From Streptomyces sp. GS7 (GTDB lineage: Bacteria; Actinomycetota; Actinomycetes; Streptomycetales; Streptomycetaceae), in contig NZ_CP047146.1 of the NCBI RefSeq assembly GCF_009834125.1, positions 2,101,501 to 2,165,500 on the forward strand: a stretch of DNA of 64,000 nucleotides, read 5' to 3'. The notes below the pieces were generated by a model, which was not told where the DNA came from, searched no databases, and saw only the letters and a list, made by a program, of their open reading frames with translations. Below, piece by piece: positions 54,220 through 63,913 of the stretch. Position 1 is the stretch's first letter. Every line of letters begins with the position of its first letter. The position numbers and the translations under genes were made by a program.

Positions 54220-55398
54220 CTACGGCAGCGCCAGCATCCGCTCCAGCGCCAGCTTGGCGAAGCTCTCGGTCTCCCTGTCGACCTGGATGCGGTTGACGAC
54301 CTTGCCGTCCGCCAGGGACTCCAGCGCCCAGACCAGGTGCGGCAGGTCGATGCGGTTCATGGTCGAGCAGAAGCAGACCGTCTTGTCGAGGAAGACGATT
54401 TCCTTGTCCTCGGCGGCGAAACGGTTGGCCAGCCGGCGGACGAGGTTCAGCTCGGTGCCGATCGCCCACTTCGAACCGGCGGGCGCGGCCTCCAGGGCCT
54501 TGATGATGTACTCCGTCGAGCCGACCTGGTCCGCCGCCGCGACGACCTCGTGCTTGCACTCGGGGTGGACCAGGACGTTCACGCCCGGTATCCGCTCGCG
54601 GACGTCGTTCACCGAATCCAGCGAGAAGCGGCCGTGCACCGAGCAGTGGCCGCGCCACAGGATCATCTTCGCGGCCCGCAGCTCGTCGGCGGTCAGCCCG
54701 CCGTTCGGCTTGTGCGGGTTGTAGACCACGCAGTCGTCCAGGGACATGCCCATGTCCCGTACGGCGGTGTTGCGGCCCAGGTGCTGGTCCGGCAGGAAGA
54801 GGACCTTCGAGCCCTGCGCGAAGGCCCAGTCCAGCGCCCGCTTCGCGTTCGAGGAGGTGCAGATCGTGCCGCCGTGCTTGCCGGTGAACGCCTTGATGTC
54901 CGCGGAGGAGTTCATGTAGGAGACGGGCACGACCTGCTCGGCGACGCCCGCCTCGGTCAGCACGTCCCAGCACTCGGCGACCTGCTCGGCGGTGGCCATG
55001 TCGGCCATCGAGCAGCCCGCGGCCAGGTCGGGGAGGATCACCTGCTGGCCGTCGCCGGTGAGGATGTCCGCGGACTCGGCCATGAAGTGCACACCGCAGA
55101 AGACGATGTACTCGGCGTCCGGCCGGGCCGCGGCGTCCCGCGCGAGCTTGAAGGAGTCGCCGGTCACGTCCGCGAACTCGATGACCTCGTCGCGCTGGTA
55201 GTGGTGCCCGAGGACGAAGACCCGGTCCCCGAGCTTCGCCTTGGCCGCGCGGGCGCGCTCGACGAGGTCGGGGTCGGAGGGGGCCGGCAGATCGCCGGGA
55301 CACTCCACGCCGCGCTCGCTCTTCGGGTCGGCCTCCCGGCCGAGGAGGAGCAGCGCCAGCGGGGTCGGCTGGACGTCCAGGGGCTGGGCGGTGGTCAC
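54220..55398 (-). CDS. nadA: Quinolinate synthase
   Basis: A 392-residue NadA that condenses iminoaspartate with dihydroxyacetone phosphate to quinolinate for NAD. It has the long actinobacterial form: GHHYQRDEVIEFADVTGDSF, CGVHFMAESADIL, NPHKPNGGL, VHPECKHEV and DKTVCFCSTMNRIDL, with the [4Fe-4S]-ligating cysteines. The GTG at 55398 has AGAGAGG 9 bases upstream; a GTG at 55407 touches the ribosome site and is unlikely. Two matching palindromes flank its promoter (55448-55494). Confidence 0.96.
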   Translation of the reverse strand: MTTAQPLDVQPTPLALLLLGREADPKSERGVECPGDLPAPSDPDLVERARAAKAKLGDRVFVLGHHYQRDEVIEFADVTGDSFKLARDAAARPDAEYIVFCGVHFMAESADILTGDGQQVILPDLAAGCSMADMATAEQVAECWDVLTEAGVAEQVVPVSYMNSSADIKAFTGKHGGTICTSSNAKRALDWAFAQGSKVLFLPDQHLGRNTAVRDMGMSLDDCVVYNPHKPNGGLTADELRAAKMILWRGHCSVHGRFSLDSVNDVRERIPGVNVLVHPECKHEVVAAADQVGSTEYIIKALEAAPAGSKWAIGTELNLVRRLANRFAAEDKEIVFLDKTVCFCSTMNRIDLPHLVWALESLADGKVVNRIQVDRETESFAKLALERMLALP

Positions 55399-55447
55399 GA
55401 CACGCACCCTCTCTTCTCTGCAGACAGCTCTTTGGCACATGCCTTTT

Positions 55448-55494
55448 CGTCTATTTGACGCTATCTATCATAGCCGCTTCACGTCACTTTGACG
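55448..55494 (-). promoter_or_regulatory. nadA promoter with two CGTC-N5-GACG operator sites
   Basis: Two 13-bp palindromes, CGTCTATTTGACG (55448-55460) and CGTCACTTTGACG (55482-55494), lie 34 bases apart. On the nadA strand both read CGTCAAA-n2-GACG. A TATGAT -10-like box is between them (55467-55472). The layout fits a repressor binding both sites, possibly an NrtR-type NAD regulator. Confidence 0.65.
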
Positions 55495-55691
55495 ATGGCC
55501 ATCGTGTCGATGTGACGCATCAGCCCTCCGGCCCAGGAGCCGCGGGCGGCAGGCCGCGTCCGCGCGCCGGTGTGCGAGCATGAAGAAAGAGCAGAACACG
55601 TCACGCGCAGCCGGAATTAATCCGGGAAGCCACCGGTTGGACCTGTAGGCAACCGCTGGCAAGCCGTCCGTACAACCCGGGAGAGATGTAG

Positions 55692-56045
55692 ATGAGCGTT
55701 CAGGACGAGACCACCGTCACCGACGGCATCATCCTGTCCGACGCGGCGGCGTCGAAGGTCAGGAGCCTGCTGGAGCAGGAAGGTCGGGACGACCTCGCGC
55801 TGCGGGTGGCGGTCCAGCCCGGCGGCTGCTCCGGCCTGCGTTACCAGCTCTTCTTCGACGAGCGCTCGCTCGACGGCGACGTCGTCAAGGACTTCGACGG
55901 CGTCAAGGTCGTCACCGACCGGATGAGCGCTCCCTACCTGGGCGGCGCCTCCATCGACTTCGTCGACACCATCGAGAAGCAGGGCTTCACGATCGACAAC
56001 CCGAACGCCACCGGCTCCTGCGCCTGCGGCGACTCCTTCAGCTAA
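55692..56045 (+). CDS. erpA: A-type iron-sulfur carrier (ErpA/IscA-like)
   Basis: A 117-residue HesB/IscA-family protein with the three conserved cysteines in GGCSGLRYQ and GSCACGDSF. It delivers Fe-S clusters to client proteins; nadA next door encodes one such client. GGGAG lies 8 bases before the ATG at 55692. The gene diverges from nadA and ends at a shared terminator. Confidence 0.93.
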   Translation: MSVQDETTVTDGIILSDAAASKVRSLLEQEGRDDLALRVAVQPGGCSGLRYQLFFDERSLDGDVVKDFDGVKVVTDRMSAPYLGGASIDFVDTIEKQGFTIDNPNATGSCACGDSFS

Positions 56046-56066
56046 GGGGCCCGGGTCCACGACGCA

Positions 56067-56101
56067 CACGGGCGGCGCTCGCCGAAGGAGCGCCGCCCGT
56101 G
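56067..56101. terminator. Bidirectional terminator between erpA and the secreted-protein gene
   Basis: CACGGGCGGCGCTC with GAGCGCCGCCCGTG, a perfect 14-bp stem with a 7-base loop, between convergent genes. Confidence 0.8.
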
Positions 56102-56129
56102 GCGTATCCGTATCCGCCGCCGGCCCGGC

Positions 56130-57569
56130 CTACTGCGCCGGGTTCCCCGTGTTCTCCGGGGTCTCCGGCTTCTCCGCCACCGCGCCGCCCGAGGCCGCGT
56201 CGACGACCTTCCGGCCGTCCAGCGGCTGCCGCAGCGTCACCGTCTTGGTGAAGTCCTTGGCGATCTTCACGCACATCTGGCCGGGGTGCGTGTCCTTCCC
56301 GGTGACCGTGATCCGCACCGCCGTGGCCGACTCCTGGGCGCTCGCCTCGTAGGTGCTGCACACCCCGCCCCAGAAGTGCACGGTCAGCGTCCTGCCGTCA
56401 CCGCCGGCGGAGTAACGCTCCAGCCGCATCGCCGTCTGGCCGGGCTTCCCCGACGGCTGCGGGCCGCCGTCCGGCCGCCGCAGGTACTTCGGGTCCACCG
56501 CGACCCGGGCCAGGGTCGAGGTCGCGTCCTGCCCCTTCCCGGCGTCCGCCCGGCGCACCGTGTACAGCCACGACGGGACCAGTACCTGGCCGCCGTCCGC
56601 GTTCTGCGCCGAGAGCCCGAAGACCGCGCCGGTCACCTCGGCCGGCGTGCGGCCGCCCTGCGCGTTCATCCGGTCCAGCGTCTTCTGCGCGCTCAGCACG
56701 GGGTAGTCCGCGCCCTTGACGGGCTGCGCCAACTGCCCGCTGCCGCCCACGAGTCTGCCGTCCGCGCCCACCTGGAACGCGCTCTGCCAGCCGAGCGTCG
56801 GCAGCCCCCCGACCACCGGATCGGCCCGCACCGTCCGCACCGCGCCGACCAGCCCGCGCGCGTCCAGCCGGGCGTTCTGCTGGCCGAGCGCCGCCAGCAC
56901 CGGCCGCGCCGCCGCCTCGGCCTTCGCCTCCGACACCGCGCCGCCGTCGCCCGCCGTCGCCCCGGTGTCCGCGCCGCCGCGGTACGAGGGGCAGCCAGGC
57001 GCCGTGGGGGCCGTGTCGTCCGCGCCACCCGAGATGTGCAGCGGGCACATCATCCGGCCCGGGGTGACCCGGTACGTCCAGGCGCCCGAGCCGGTCTTGT
57101 TCACTTCGAGGCTGGGACCGTGGGTGTCCTGGGGCAGCGCGCCGACCTTCCAGGTGGCACCCTCCGAGCGGACCTTTCCGGTCACATCCAGCGCCTTCGC
57201 CAGCCGTTCCACGGCCTGCCGGTCGACCTCGCCCTGCGGGCGGTACACGGGTGCGGACCCCGGCCCCCCGGGCAGTGTGCCCACCACCTTGTAGTGCGCC
57301 CCGCCCGGGGCGGGCTCCCCGACGGCTATCGAGCCCCCCGCGCCGCCCGTGCGGTCGTCCAGCGTGAGCGGCGGCGGACTGCCCTGCGCGCGGGCCCCCG
57401 CCGGGCCGGCCGCGCCGCCGGCCGCGGAGGCGGCCCAGTACGCCGCGCCGCCGCCGGCCAGCAGGACCGCGGCGGCCACCGAGGCGACCACCAGCGGGGT
57501 CCGCCGCCGACCGGTGGCTTCCGGGGTGTCCGGCGTGTCCGGGGTATCCGTACTGTCCTCGGTGTTCAC
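56130..57569 (-). CDS. Membrane-anchored exported protein
   Basis: A 479-residue protein. A Thr/Pro/Asp-rich cytosolic start (TEDSTDTPDTPDTPEATG) precedes one membrane helix (residues ~25-48, TPLVVASVAAAVLLAGGGAAYW). The rest is exported, Gly/Ala-rich and repeat-poor, with cysteine pairs (RMMCPLHISG...APGCPSY; GGVCSTYEAS...GQMCVKIAKD) likely to form disulfides. The GTG at 57569 has AAGGAG upstream. I do not recognise an enzymatic domain. It may be a cell-envelope protein. Confidence 0.78.
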   Translation of the reverse strand: MNTEDSTDTPDTPDTPEATGRRRTPLVVASVAAAVLLAGGGAAYWAASAAGGAAGPAGARAQGSPPPLTLDDRTGGAGGSIAVGEPAPGGAHYKVVGTLPGGPGSAPVYRPQGEVDRQAVERLAKALDVTGKVRSEGATWKVGALPQDTHGPSLEVNKTGSGAWTYRVTPGRMMCPLHISGGADDTAPTAPGCPSYRGGADTGATAGDGGAVSEAKAEAAARPVLAALGQQNARLDARGLVGAVRTVRADPVVGGLPTLGWQSAFQVGADGRLVGGSGQLAQPVKGADYPVLSAQKTLDRMNAQGGRTPAEVTGAVFGLSAQNADGGQVLVPSWLYTVRRADAGKGQDATSTLARVAVDPKYLRRPDGGPQPSGKPGQTAMRLERYSAGGDGRTLTVHFWGGVCSTYEASAQESATAVRITVTGKDTHPGQMCVKIAKDFTKTVTLRQPLDGRKVVDAASGGAVAEKPETPENTGNPAQ

Positions 57570-57668
57570 CGCTTCGCTCCTTCGGCTCCGCAGAACATCT
57601 GACGTGCCACCCCGGGGCGGGGTGCACGCCGATGGGACGGAGCGGGGGCGCGGGCGGTTCCGTGCGCC

Positions 57669-57896
57669 TCAGTCGCCGTACTCGGACATCCCGTCCACGA
57701 GTGCGGCAGACTTCGCCGGGACCCGGATCCCGTGCAGGTCGGAGGGCCGGCCCGGCGCGGGCGCGGACCGCCGCCGGCCCGTCCAGTGCGCGGCCATCCG
57801 CGCGCAGTCCCCGCGGAGCTGGTCCAGCGACTCCGGCTCCTGCACCGAGGCGGCGGAGGGGCCGGGGTGTGTGACGGCTTTCACAGGCTTGGTCAT
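57669..57896 (-). CDS. Small uncharacterised protein (75 aa)
   Basis: From the ATG at 57896 the 75-residue product reads MTKPVKAVTHPGPSAASVQE, then LDQLRGDCARMAAHWTGRRR, and ends in MSEYGD. It is soluble and basic. The ribosome site is weak. It lies 99 bases before the exported-protein gene on the same strand and diverges from the PfkB kinase. Family not recognised. Confidence 0.55.
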   Translation of the reverse strand: MTKPVKAVTHPGPSAASVQEPESLDQLRGDCARMAAHWTGRRRSAPAPGRPSDLHGIRVPAKSAALVDGMSEYGD

Positions 57897-57935
57897 ACGA
57901 GGAACCGTACGCACCCCACGTCCGACGAGAAAGAC

Positions 57936-57949
57936 CTACTATTGGGTAG
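57936..57949. promoter_or_regulatory. Inverted repeat in the divergent region
   Basis: CTAC-n6-GTAG (CTACTATTGGGTAG) lies in the only A/T-rich patch between the 75-aa gene and the PfkB kinase. It is a possible operator or promoter element. Confidence 0.3.
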
Positions 57950-58055
57950 TTTCGGCGGATCCGAGTGTCCTGGAATGGGCAGATGCAGGCCGACCCGCCG
58001 GGTAGCGTTGCCCTCCGTCCGCCAACCTCACGCCTTCCGCAGGAGCAGACCCGCC

Positions 58056-59030
58056 GTGCGTATCGCAGTCTCCGGCTCCATCGCCACCGATCACCTGATG
58101 ACCTTCCCCGGCCGCTTCGCCGACCAGTTGGTCGCCGATCAGCTGCATACCGTCTCTCTCTCCTTCCTGGTCGACCAACTCGACGTCCGCCGCGGCGGGG
58201 TCGCCCCCAACATCTGCTTCGGCATGGGCCAGCTCGGCATCAGGCCGGTCCTGGTCGGCGCCGCCGGCACCGACTTCGAGGAGTACCGCGCCTGGCTCGA
58301 CCGGCACGGCGTCGACACCCGCTCGGTGCGCATCTCCGAGGTCCTGCACACCGCCCGCTTCGTCTGCACGACCGACGCGGACCACAACCAGATCGGCTCC
58401 TTCTACACCGGCGCCATGAGCGAGGCCCGGCTGATCGAGCTCCAGGCGGTGGCCGACCGGGTCGGCGGACTGGACCTCGTGCTGATCGGCGCGGACGACC
58501 CGGAGGCGATGATCCGGCACACCGAGGAGTGCCGCACCCGCGGAATCCCGTTCGCCGCCGACTTCTCGCAGCAGATCGCCCGCATGGACGGCGAGAACAT
58601 CCGCACCCTCATGGAGGGCGCCACCTACCTCTTCAACAACGAGTACGAGGCGGGGCTGATCGAGACCAAGACCGGCTGGACCGCCGAGGAGATCCTCGCC
58701 AAGGTCGGCACGCGCGTCACCACCCTCGGCTCCAACGGCGTCCGTATCGAGCGGGTCGGCGAGCCGGTCATCGAGGTCGGCGTCCCCGAGGAGAAGACCA
58801 AGGCCGACCCGACCGGCGTCGGCGACGCCTTCCGGGCCGGCTTCCTGGCCGGTCTGGCCTGGGGCGTCGACCTGGAGCGCGCCGCCCAGATCGGCTGCAT
58901 GCTGGCGACGCTGGTCATCGAGACCGTCGGCACCCAGGAGTACGAGCTGCACCGCAGCCACTTCATGGACCGCTTCACCAAGGCGTACGGCCACGAGGCC
59001 GCCGCCGAGGTCCAGCAGTACCTGGTCTGA
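58056..59030 (+). CDS. PfkB-family carbohydrate/nucleoside kinase
   Basis: A 324-residue ribokinase-fold kinase. The N-terminus (MRIAVSGSIATDHLMTFPGR), RRGGVAPNICFGMGQLG substrate segment and the ATP/anion hole motif DPTGVGDAFRAGFLAGL with the catalytic Asp are present. Homologues are often annotated adenosine kinase or sugar kinase; the substrate cannot be settled. The GTG at 58056 has AGGAG upstream. It converges on the desulfurase gene with a 9-base gap. Confidence 0.92.
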   Translation: MRIAVSGSIATDHLMTFPGRFADQLVADQLHTVSLSFLVDQLDVRRGGVAPNICFGMGQLGIRPVLVGAAGTDFEEYRAWLDRHGVDTRSVRISEVLHTARFVCTTDADHNQIGSFYTGAMSEARLIELQAVADRVGGLDLVLIGADDPEAMIRHTEECRTRGIPFAADFSQQIARMDGENIRTLMEGATYLFNNEYEAGLIETKTGWTAEEILAKVGTRVTTLGSNGVRIERVGEPVIEVGVPEEKTKADPTGVGDAFRAGFLAGLAWGVDLERAAQIGCMLATLVIETVGTQEYELHRSHFMDRFTKAYGHEAAAEVQQYLV

Positions 59031-59039
59031 GCCGCCGGG

Positions 59040-60473
59040 TCAGCCGCGGCGCCGCACCACGTATGCGGCGCCGCGTTCCGCGGGCTCCTCGCCCACGTAC
59101 TCCTGGCCGCGCATCGCGCACCAGGCCGGGATGTCCTGCCGCGCCGCCTCGTCGTCCGACAGCACCGTCACGGTCCCGCCGACCGGCACGCCGCCGATCG
59201 CCTTCGCCAGCTCGATGACCGGAATCGGGCAGCGCCTGCCGAGCGCGTCGACCACCACCCCGCCCGGCTCCTCTTCCGCCGCCGCCCCCGCCGTCTCCGC
59301 AGCTGTCGTTGCCGCCGCCGCGGGCTCCTCCCGCACCGGCACCCCGAACCGCTCCCGGACCGACCGCACCGCCTCCGGCAGCACCTCCAGGAACCGCTCC
59401 ACATCCGCCTCGACGGTGCCGTACGGCAGCGAGACCCGGACGTTCCCCTCCGACAGCACGCCCATCGCGCGCAGCACATGGCTGGGCGTCAGCGTGCTGG
59501 ACGTACACGACGAACCGGACGATACGGAGAATCCCGAGCGGTCCAGCTCGTGCAGCAGGGCCTCCCCGTCGACGTAGAGGCAGGAGAAGGTGACGAGATG
59601 GGGGAGCCGGTGCACCGGATCGCCGACCACCTCCACGTCCGGGACCAGTTCCGGCACCCGCGTCCGGATCCGCTCCACCAGCCCCCGCAGCCGGGCCGCT
59701 TCGTCCGGCCCGGACTCCGCCGCCGCCCGCAGCGCGCGCAGGGACGCCGCCGCGGCCACCACCGCCGGGAGGTTCCCGAACCCCGGGCTGCGGCCCGACT
59801 CCCGCTCGTCCAACGGCCCCTGGGGCGAGAACCGGGTTCCCTTACGGACCGCCAGCAGCCCCACCCCGGGCGGCCCGCCCCACTTGTGGGCGCTCGCCGC
59901 CAGCACGGACCAGGCGCCCGGCACCGTCCCCCAGGGCAGCGACTGCGCCGCGTCCACCAGCAGCGGCACCCCGGCCTCCCGGCACAGTGCCGCCACCTCC
60001 TCCACCGGCTGCTCGGTCCCCACCTCGTGGTTGGCGGACTGGAGGCAGACCAGCGCGGCGTCCGCACCCAGCGCCGCGGCGACCTCCCCGGGCGCCACCC
60101 GGCCCGTACGGTCCACCGCCACCTCGGTCAGCGTCCCGCCGGCCGCCTCGTGCACCTCGGCGGCGTGCAGGACGGAGGAGTGTTCGACGGCGGAGTGCAC
60201 CAGCCGGCGGCCGGCACGCCGGCGGGCCGCCAGCGTGCCGAAGATGCCCGAATGCAGCGCGTGCGTCCCCGAAGGGGTGAACGTCAACTCGTCGGGCCGG
60301 CAGCCCACCGCCTCGGCGGCGGCCTCCCGCGCGGCGTCCAGCAGCATCCGGGCCCGCCGCCCCTCGCGGTAGAGGCGGACCGGGTCGGCCCACCCCTCGT
60401 CGAGCGAGGCGAGCAGAGCCTCCCGGGCGACGGGGTGCAGGGGGGCGGCCGAGGCGGCGTCGAAGTAGGGCAC
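59040..60473 (-). CDS. Cysteine desulfurase fused to a TusA-type sulfur carrier
   Basis: A 477-residue fusion. Residues 1-380 are a class V aminotransferase-fold desulfurase with PLP Lys in AASAHKWGGPPGVG and the active-site Cys in SSGSSCTSSTLTPSHVLRAM. After a Glu/Ala linker, residues ~405-477 form a TusA domain with VVDALGRRCPIPVIELAKAI (CPxP). Sulfur can be handed within one chain. The GTG at 60473 lies 7 bases after TACCGT, suggesting leaderless translation. The acceptor pathway (tRNA thiolation, Fe-S or cofactors) is unknown. Confidence 0.92.
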   Translation of the reverse strand: MPYFDAASAAPLHPVAREALLASLDEGWADPVRLYREGRRARMLLDAAREAAAEAVGCRPDELTFTPSGTHALHSGIFGTLAARRRAGRRLVHSAVEHSSVLHAAEVHEAAGGTLTEVAVDRTGRVAPGEVAAALGADAALVCLQSANHEVGTEQPVEEVAALCREAGVPLLVDAAQSLPWGTVPGAWSVLAASAHKWGGPPGVGLLAVRKGTRFSPQGPLDERESGRSPGFGNLPAVVAAAASLRALRAAAESGPDEAARLRGLVERIRTRVPELVPDVEVVGDPVHRLPHLVTFSCLYVDGEALLHELDRSGFSVSSGSSCTSSTLTPSHVLRAMGVLSEGNVRVSLPYGTVEADVERFLEVLPEAVRSVRERFGVPVREEPAAAATTAAETAGAAAEEEPGGVVVDALGRRCPIPVIELAKAIGGVPVGGTVTVLSDDEAARQDIPAWCAMRGQEYVGEEPAERGAAYVVRRRG

Positions 60474-60646
60474 GTACGAGACGGTAGAACACCGGCCGCC
60501 GCGCTGCCGGGCAGGCCGTCAGATGCCTGGTGGGGGCGGCTGATCGGAGCCCCGGCGGACGGGCCGCGGAGCACGCGGCCACCCCTTAGGGGTGCCGCGC
60601 GGCGCGTTGGGCACCCTCCCCGCGCGACCCCAAATAGCGTCCAGTA

Positions 60647-60675
60647 GGGTTTGGTCCGCATAAACATCCAAACCC
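60647..60675 (+). promoter_or_regulatory. Inverted repeat upstream of ctaC
   Basis: GGGTTTGG-n13-CCAAACCC, 81-109 bases before the ctaC start and overlapping a TAGGGT -10-like box. It may be an operator or a 5' leader hairpin of the oxidase operon. Confidence 0.45.
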
Positions 60676-60755
60676 CTGCCCGACGCAGGGCGGCGACCGA
60701 CCAGCGAGTAAGGCCGCAGCCGACCGCGCGGGCGAGACTCTCGGGAAGGCGCTAC

Positions 60756-61718
60756 GTGAGTCCCAACGGCTCCGACCGCTCGTCGCGGCGCCCGATGCGG
60801 CGGAAGCTGCCGCAGGTGCTTGCTGCGGGCCTGGTCCTGGCGACCGCGACTGGTTGCACATACAAGGACTTCCCCCGCCTCGGCATGCCGACGCCCGTCA
60901 CCGACGAGGCGCCGCGGATCCTCTCTCTTTGGCAGGGCTCCTGGGCCGCCGCCCTCGCAACGGGCGTGCTGGTGTGGGGCCTGATCATCTGGAGCGTGAT
61001 CTTCCACCGCCGTAGCAGGACCAAGGTGGAGGTCCCTGCGCAGACGCGGTACAACATGCCGATCGAGGCGCTGTACACCATCGTCCCGTTCATCATCATC
61101 GCGGTGCTCTTCTACTTCACCGCGCGCGATGAGAGCGCACTCCTCAAGACCTCCAAGAAGCCGGACCACGTCATCAACGTCGTGGGCTTCCAGTGGAGCT
61201 GGGCGTTCAACTACCTGGAGAACGTGGGCGGCAAGAACGCGACCACGAACATCAACTCTCCGGAGCTGGCGGCCATTCCGGACAAGTGGAAGAAGGGTGC
61301 CCCGGCGAACGCCGACGGCGTCTACGACACGGGAACCCCGGCCACGCGCAACCCGCAGACCGGAAACCCGGGCCCCACGCTGTGGCTGCCGAAGGGCGAG
61401 ACGGTCCAGTTCATCCTGACCTCCCGTGACGTCATCCACGACTTCTGGGTGGTGCCGTTCCTGATGAAGATGGACGTCGTCCCCGGGCACACCAACGTCT
61501 TCGAGGTGACCCCCAACAAGGAGGGCACGTTCAAGGGCAAGTGCGCCGAACTCTGTGGTGTCGACCACTCCCGGATGCTCTTCAACGTCAAGGTCGTTTC
61601 GCCTGCCCAGTACCGGCAGCACCTGAAGGACCTGGCGGCGAAGGGTCAGACCGGGTATCTGCCGGCGGGTATCAAGCAGACTGACCACGCCAGGAATGCG
61701 GAGACCAAGAACCAGTGA
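60756..61718 (+). CDS. ctaC: Cytochrome c oxidase subunit II
   Basis: A 320-residue subunit. An Arg-rich start and signal-like helix with a possible lipid-attachment Cys (LVLATATGC) are followed by two membrane helices. The exported CuA domain has [17 protein letters not shown] and the complete copper motif [12 protein letters not shown]. The GTG at 60756 follows GGAAGG by 7 bases. An actinobacteria-typical insertion (residues ~165-205) lies in the CuA domain. It overlaps ctaD by 4 bases. Confidence 0.96.
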   Translation: MSPNGSDRSSRRPMRRKLPQVLAAGLVLATATGCTYKDFPRLGMPTPVTDEAPRILSLWQGSWAAALATGVLVWGLIIWSVIFHRRSRTKVEVPAQTRYNMPIEALYTIVPFIIIAVLFYFTARDESALLKTSKKPDHVINVVGFQWSWAFNYLENVGGKNATTNINSPELAAIPDKWKKGAPANADGVYDTGTPATRNPQTGNPGPTLWLPKGETVQFILTSRDVIHDFWVVPFLMKMDVVPGHTNVFEVTPNKEGTFKGKCAELCGVDHSRMLFNVKVVSPAQYRQHLKDLAAKGQTGYLPAGIKQTDHARNAETKNQ

Positions 61719-63445
61719 GCATCCTCAACGAACCTCAGGGTGCCGCCGCCGATACGGCTCCGGCAGCACCGCCCGTACGCAAGAAGCAACCCGGTATCGC
61801 TGCGGTCAAGTGGCTCACCACCACTGACCACAAGACCATCGGCACGATGTACCTGGCCACGTCGTTCGCCTTCTTCTGCATCGGCGGCGTCATGGCGCTC
61901 CTCATGCGCGCCGAACTGGCCCGTCCCGGCATGCAGATCATGTCGAACGAGCAGTTCAACCAGGCGTTCACGATGCACGGCACGATCATGCTGCTGATGT
62001 TCGCGACGCCGCTGTTCGCCGGGTTCGCGAACTGGATCATGCCGCTGCAGATCGGCGCGCCCGACGTGGCGTTCCCGCGGCTGAACATGTTCGCCTACTG
62101 GCTCTACCTCTTCGGCTCGCTCATCGCGGTCGCCGGCTTCCTCACCCCGCAGGGTGCGGCCGACTTCGGCTGGTTCGCGTACTCGCCGCTCTCGGACGCG
62201 GTGCGTTCGCCGGGCGTCGGCGCCGACATGTGGATCATGGGTCTGGCCTTCTCCGGCTTCGGCACGATCCTCGGTTCGGTCAACTTCATCACCACCATCA
62301 TCTGCATGCGTGCTCCCGGCATGACGATGTTCCGGATGCCGATCTTCGTATGGAACGTGCTGCTGACCGGTGTGCTGGTCCTGCTCGCCTTCCCGGTGCT
62401 GGCCGCCGCGCTGTTCGCCCTGGAGGCGGACCGTAAATTCGGTGCCCATGTATTCGACGCGGCAAATGGTGGAGCACTGCTCTGGCAACACCTCTTCTGG
62501 TTCTTCGGCCATCCAGAGGTGTACATCATTGCCCTGCCGTTCTTCGGCATCATTTCCGAGGTCATTCCGGTCTTCTCCCGGAAGCCGATGTTCGGTTACA
62601 TCGGCCTGATCGCCGCGACGATTTCCATCGCCGGTCTCTCGGTCACGGTGTGGGCGCACCACATGTATGTGACGGGCGGCGTACTGCTGCCGTTCTTCTC
62701 CTTCATGACGTTCCTCATCGCGGTTCCGACCGGTGTGAAGTTCTTCAACTGGATCGGCACGATGTGGAAGGGCTCGCTGTCCTTCGAGACGCCGATGCTC
62801 TGGGCGATCGGCTTCCTGATCACCTTCACCTTCGGTGGTCTGACCGGCGTCATCCTGGCCTCGCCGCCGATGGACTTCCACATCTCCGACTCGTACTTCG
62901 TCGTGGCGCACTTCCACTACGTCGTGTTCGGCACGGTCGTCTTCGCGATGTTCGCCGGATTCCACTTCTGGTGGCCGAAGTTCACCGGCAAGATGCTCGA
63001 CGAGCGGCTCGGCAAGATCACGTTCTGGACGCTGTTCGTCGGCTTCCACGGCACGTTCCTCGTCCAGCACTGGCTGGGCGCGGAGGGCATGCCCCGGCGT
63101 TACGCGGACTACCTCGCGGCCGACGGCTTCACCACGCTGAACACCATCTCGTCGATCAGCTCGTTCCTGCTGGGCATGTCGATCCTGCCGTTCCTCTACA
63201 ACGTCTGGAAGACCGCCAAGTACGGCGAGAAGATCGAGGTCGACGACCCCTGGGGCTACGGCCGCTCGCTGGAGTGGGCGACGTCCTGCCCGCCGCCGCG
63301 GCACAACTTCCTCACCCTGCCGCGTATTCGGTCCGAATCCCCGGCGTTCGACCTGCACCACCCGGAGATCGCGGCGCTGGACGCGCTGCACAACGGCCAC
63401 GCGGGTGACAAGGCGCTGGCCGGCGGCAAGGAGGCGGGCAAGTGA
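61715..63445 (+). CDS. ctaD: Cytochrome c oxidase subunit I
   Basis: A 576-residue heme-copper oxidase core with 12 membrane helices. Haem and copper ligands are visible in [31 protein letters not shown] (His-Pro-Glu-Val-Tyr with the cross-linked Tyr) and [21 protein letters not shown] near the C-terminal third carries the haem His pair. The GTG at 61715 overlaps the ctaC stop. It transfers electrons to oxygen as part of the bcc-aa3 supercomplex. Confidence 0.97.
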   Translation: MSILNEPQGAAADTAPAAPPVRKKQPGIAAVKWLTTTDHKTIGTMYLATSFAFFCIGGVMALLMRAELARPGMQIMSNEQFNQAFTMHGTIMLLMFATPLFAGFANWIMPLQIGAPDVAFPRLNMFAYWLYLFGSLIAVAGFLTPQGAADFGWFAYSPLSDAVRSPGVGADMWIMGLAFSGFGTILGSVNFITTIICMRAPGMTMFRMPIFVWNVLLTGVLVLLAFPVLAAALFALEADRKFGAHVFDAANGGALLWQHLFWFFGHPEVYIIALPFFGIISEVIPVFSRKPMFGYIGLIAATISIAGLSVTVWAHHMYVTGGVLLPFFSFMTFLIAVPTGVKFFNWIGTMWKGSLSFETPMLWAIGFLITFTFGGLTGVILASPPMDFHISDSYFVVAHFHYVVFGTVVFAMFAGFHFWWPKFTGKMLDERLGKITFWTLFVGFHGTFLVQHWLGAEGMPRRYADYLAADGFTTLNTISSISSFLLGMSILPFLYNVWKTAKYGEKIEVDDPWGYGRSLEWATSCPPPRHNFLTLPRIRSESPAFDLHHPEIAALDALHNGHAGDKALAGGKEAGK

Positions 63446-63840
63446 AGATCCAGGGCAAGATGTTCATCTGGCTCTCCGTCTTCGTCCTGGCCATGGCGAT
63501 CGTCTATGGCGTCTGGTCGAAGGAGCCGGCGGGCACCACCGCGCTGTTCCTCGCCTTCGGCCTGTGCATCATGGTCGGCTACTACCTGGCCTTCACGGCC
63601 CGGCGGGTCGACGCGGGCGCACAGGACAACGAGAACGCCGAGGTCGCGGACGACGCCGGTGAGCTGGGCTTCTTCAGCCCGCACAGCTGGCAGCCGCTCT
63701 TCCTGGGCATCGGCGGCGCGCTGGCCTTCATGGGAGTGGTCTTCGGCTTCTGGCTGCTGTACTTCTCCCTGCCGGTGATCCTCGTGGCCCTCTGGGGCTG
63801 GGTGTTCGAGTACTACCGCGGTGAGAACCGCACCCAGTAA
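63442..63840 (+). CDS. ctaF: Cytochrome c oxidase subunit IV (actinobacterial CtaF)
   Basis: A 132-residue membrane protein with four hydrophobic segments, starting [20 protein letters not shown]. The middle loop ([20 protein letters not shown], then [11 protein letters not shown]) and the final VFEYYRGE are typical. It is the small fourth subunit found only in actinobacterial aa3 oxidases. The GTG at 63442 overlaps the ctaD stop, completing a coupled operon. Confidence 0.94.
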   Translation: MKIQGKMFIWLSVFVLAMAIVYGVWSKEPAGTTALFLAFGLCIMVGYYLAFTARRVDAGAQDNENAEVADDAGELGFFSPHSWQPLFLGIGGALAFMGVVFGFWLLYFSLPVILVALWGWVFEYYRGENRTQ

Positions 63841-63881
63841 CGCACCTTCCGCGCTGCGCGCGGCGGACACGCCGAAAGGCC

Positions 63882-63913
63882 GGGCCCGGACACCCCATCA
63901 GGTGTCCGGGCCC
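63882..63913 (+). terminator. Terminator hairpin after the cta operon
   Basis: GGGCCCGGACACC with GGTGTCCGGGCCC, a perfect 13-bp stem with a 6-base loop, 42 bases beyond the ctaF stop. Confidence 0.85.
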
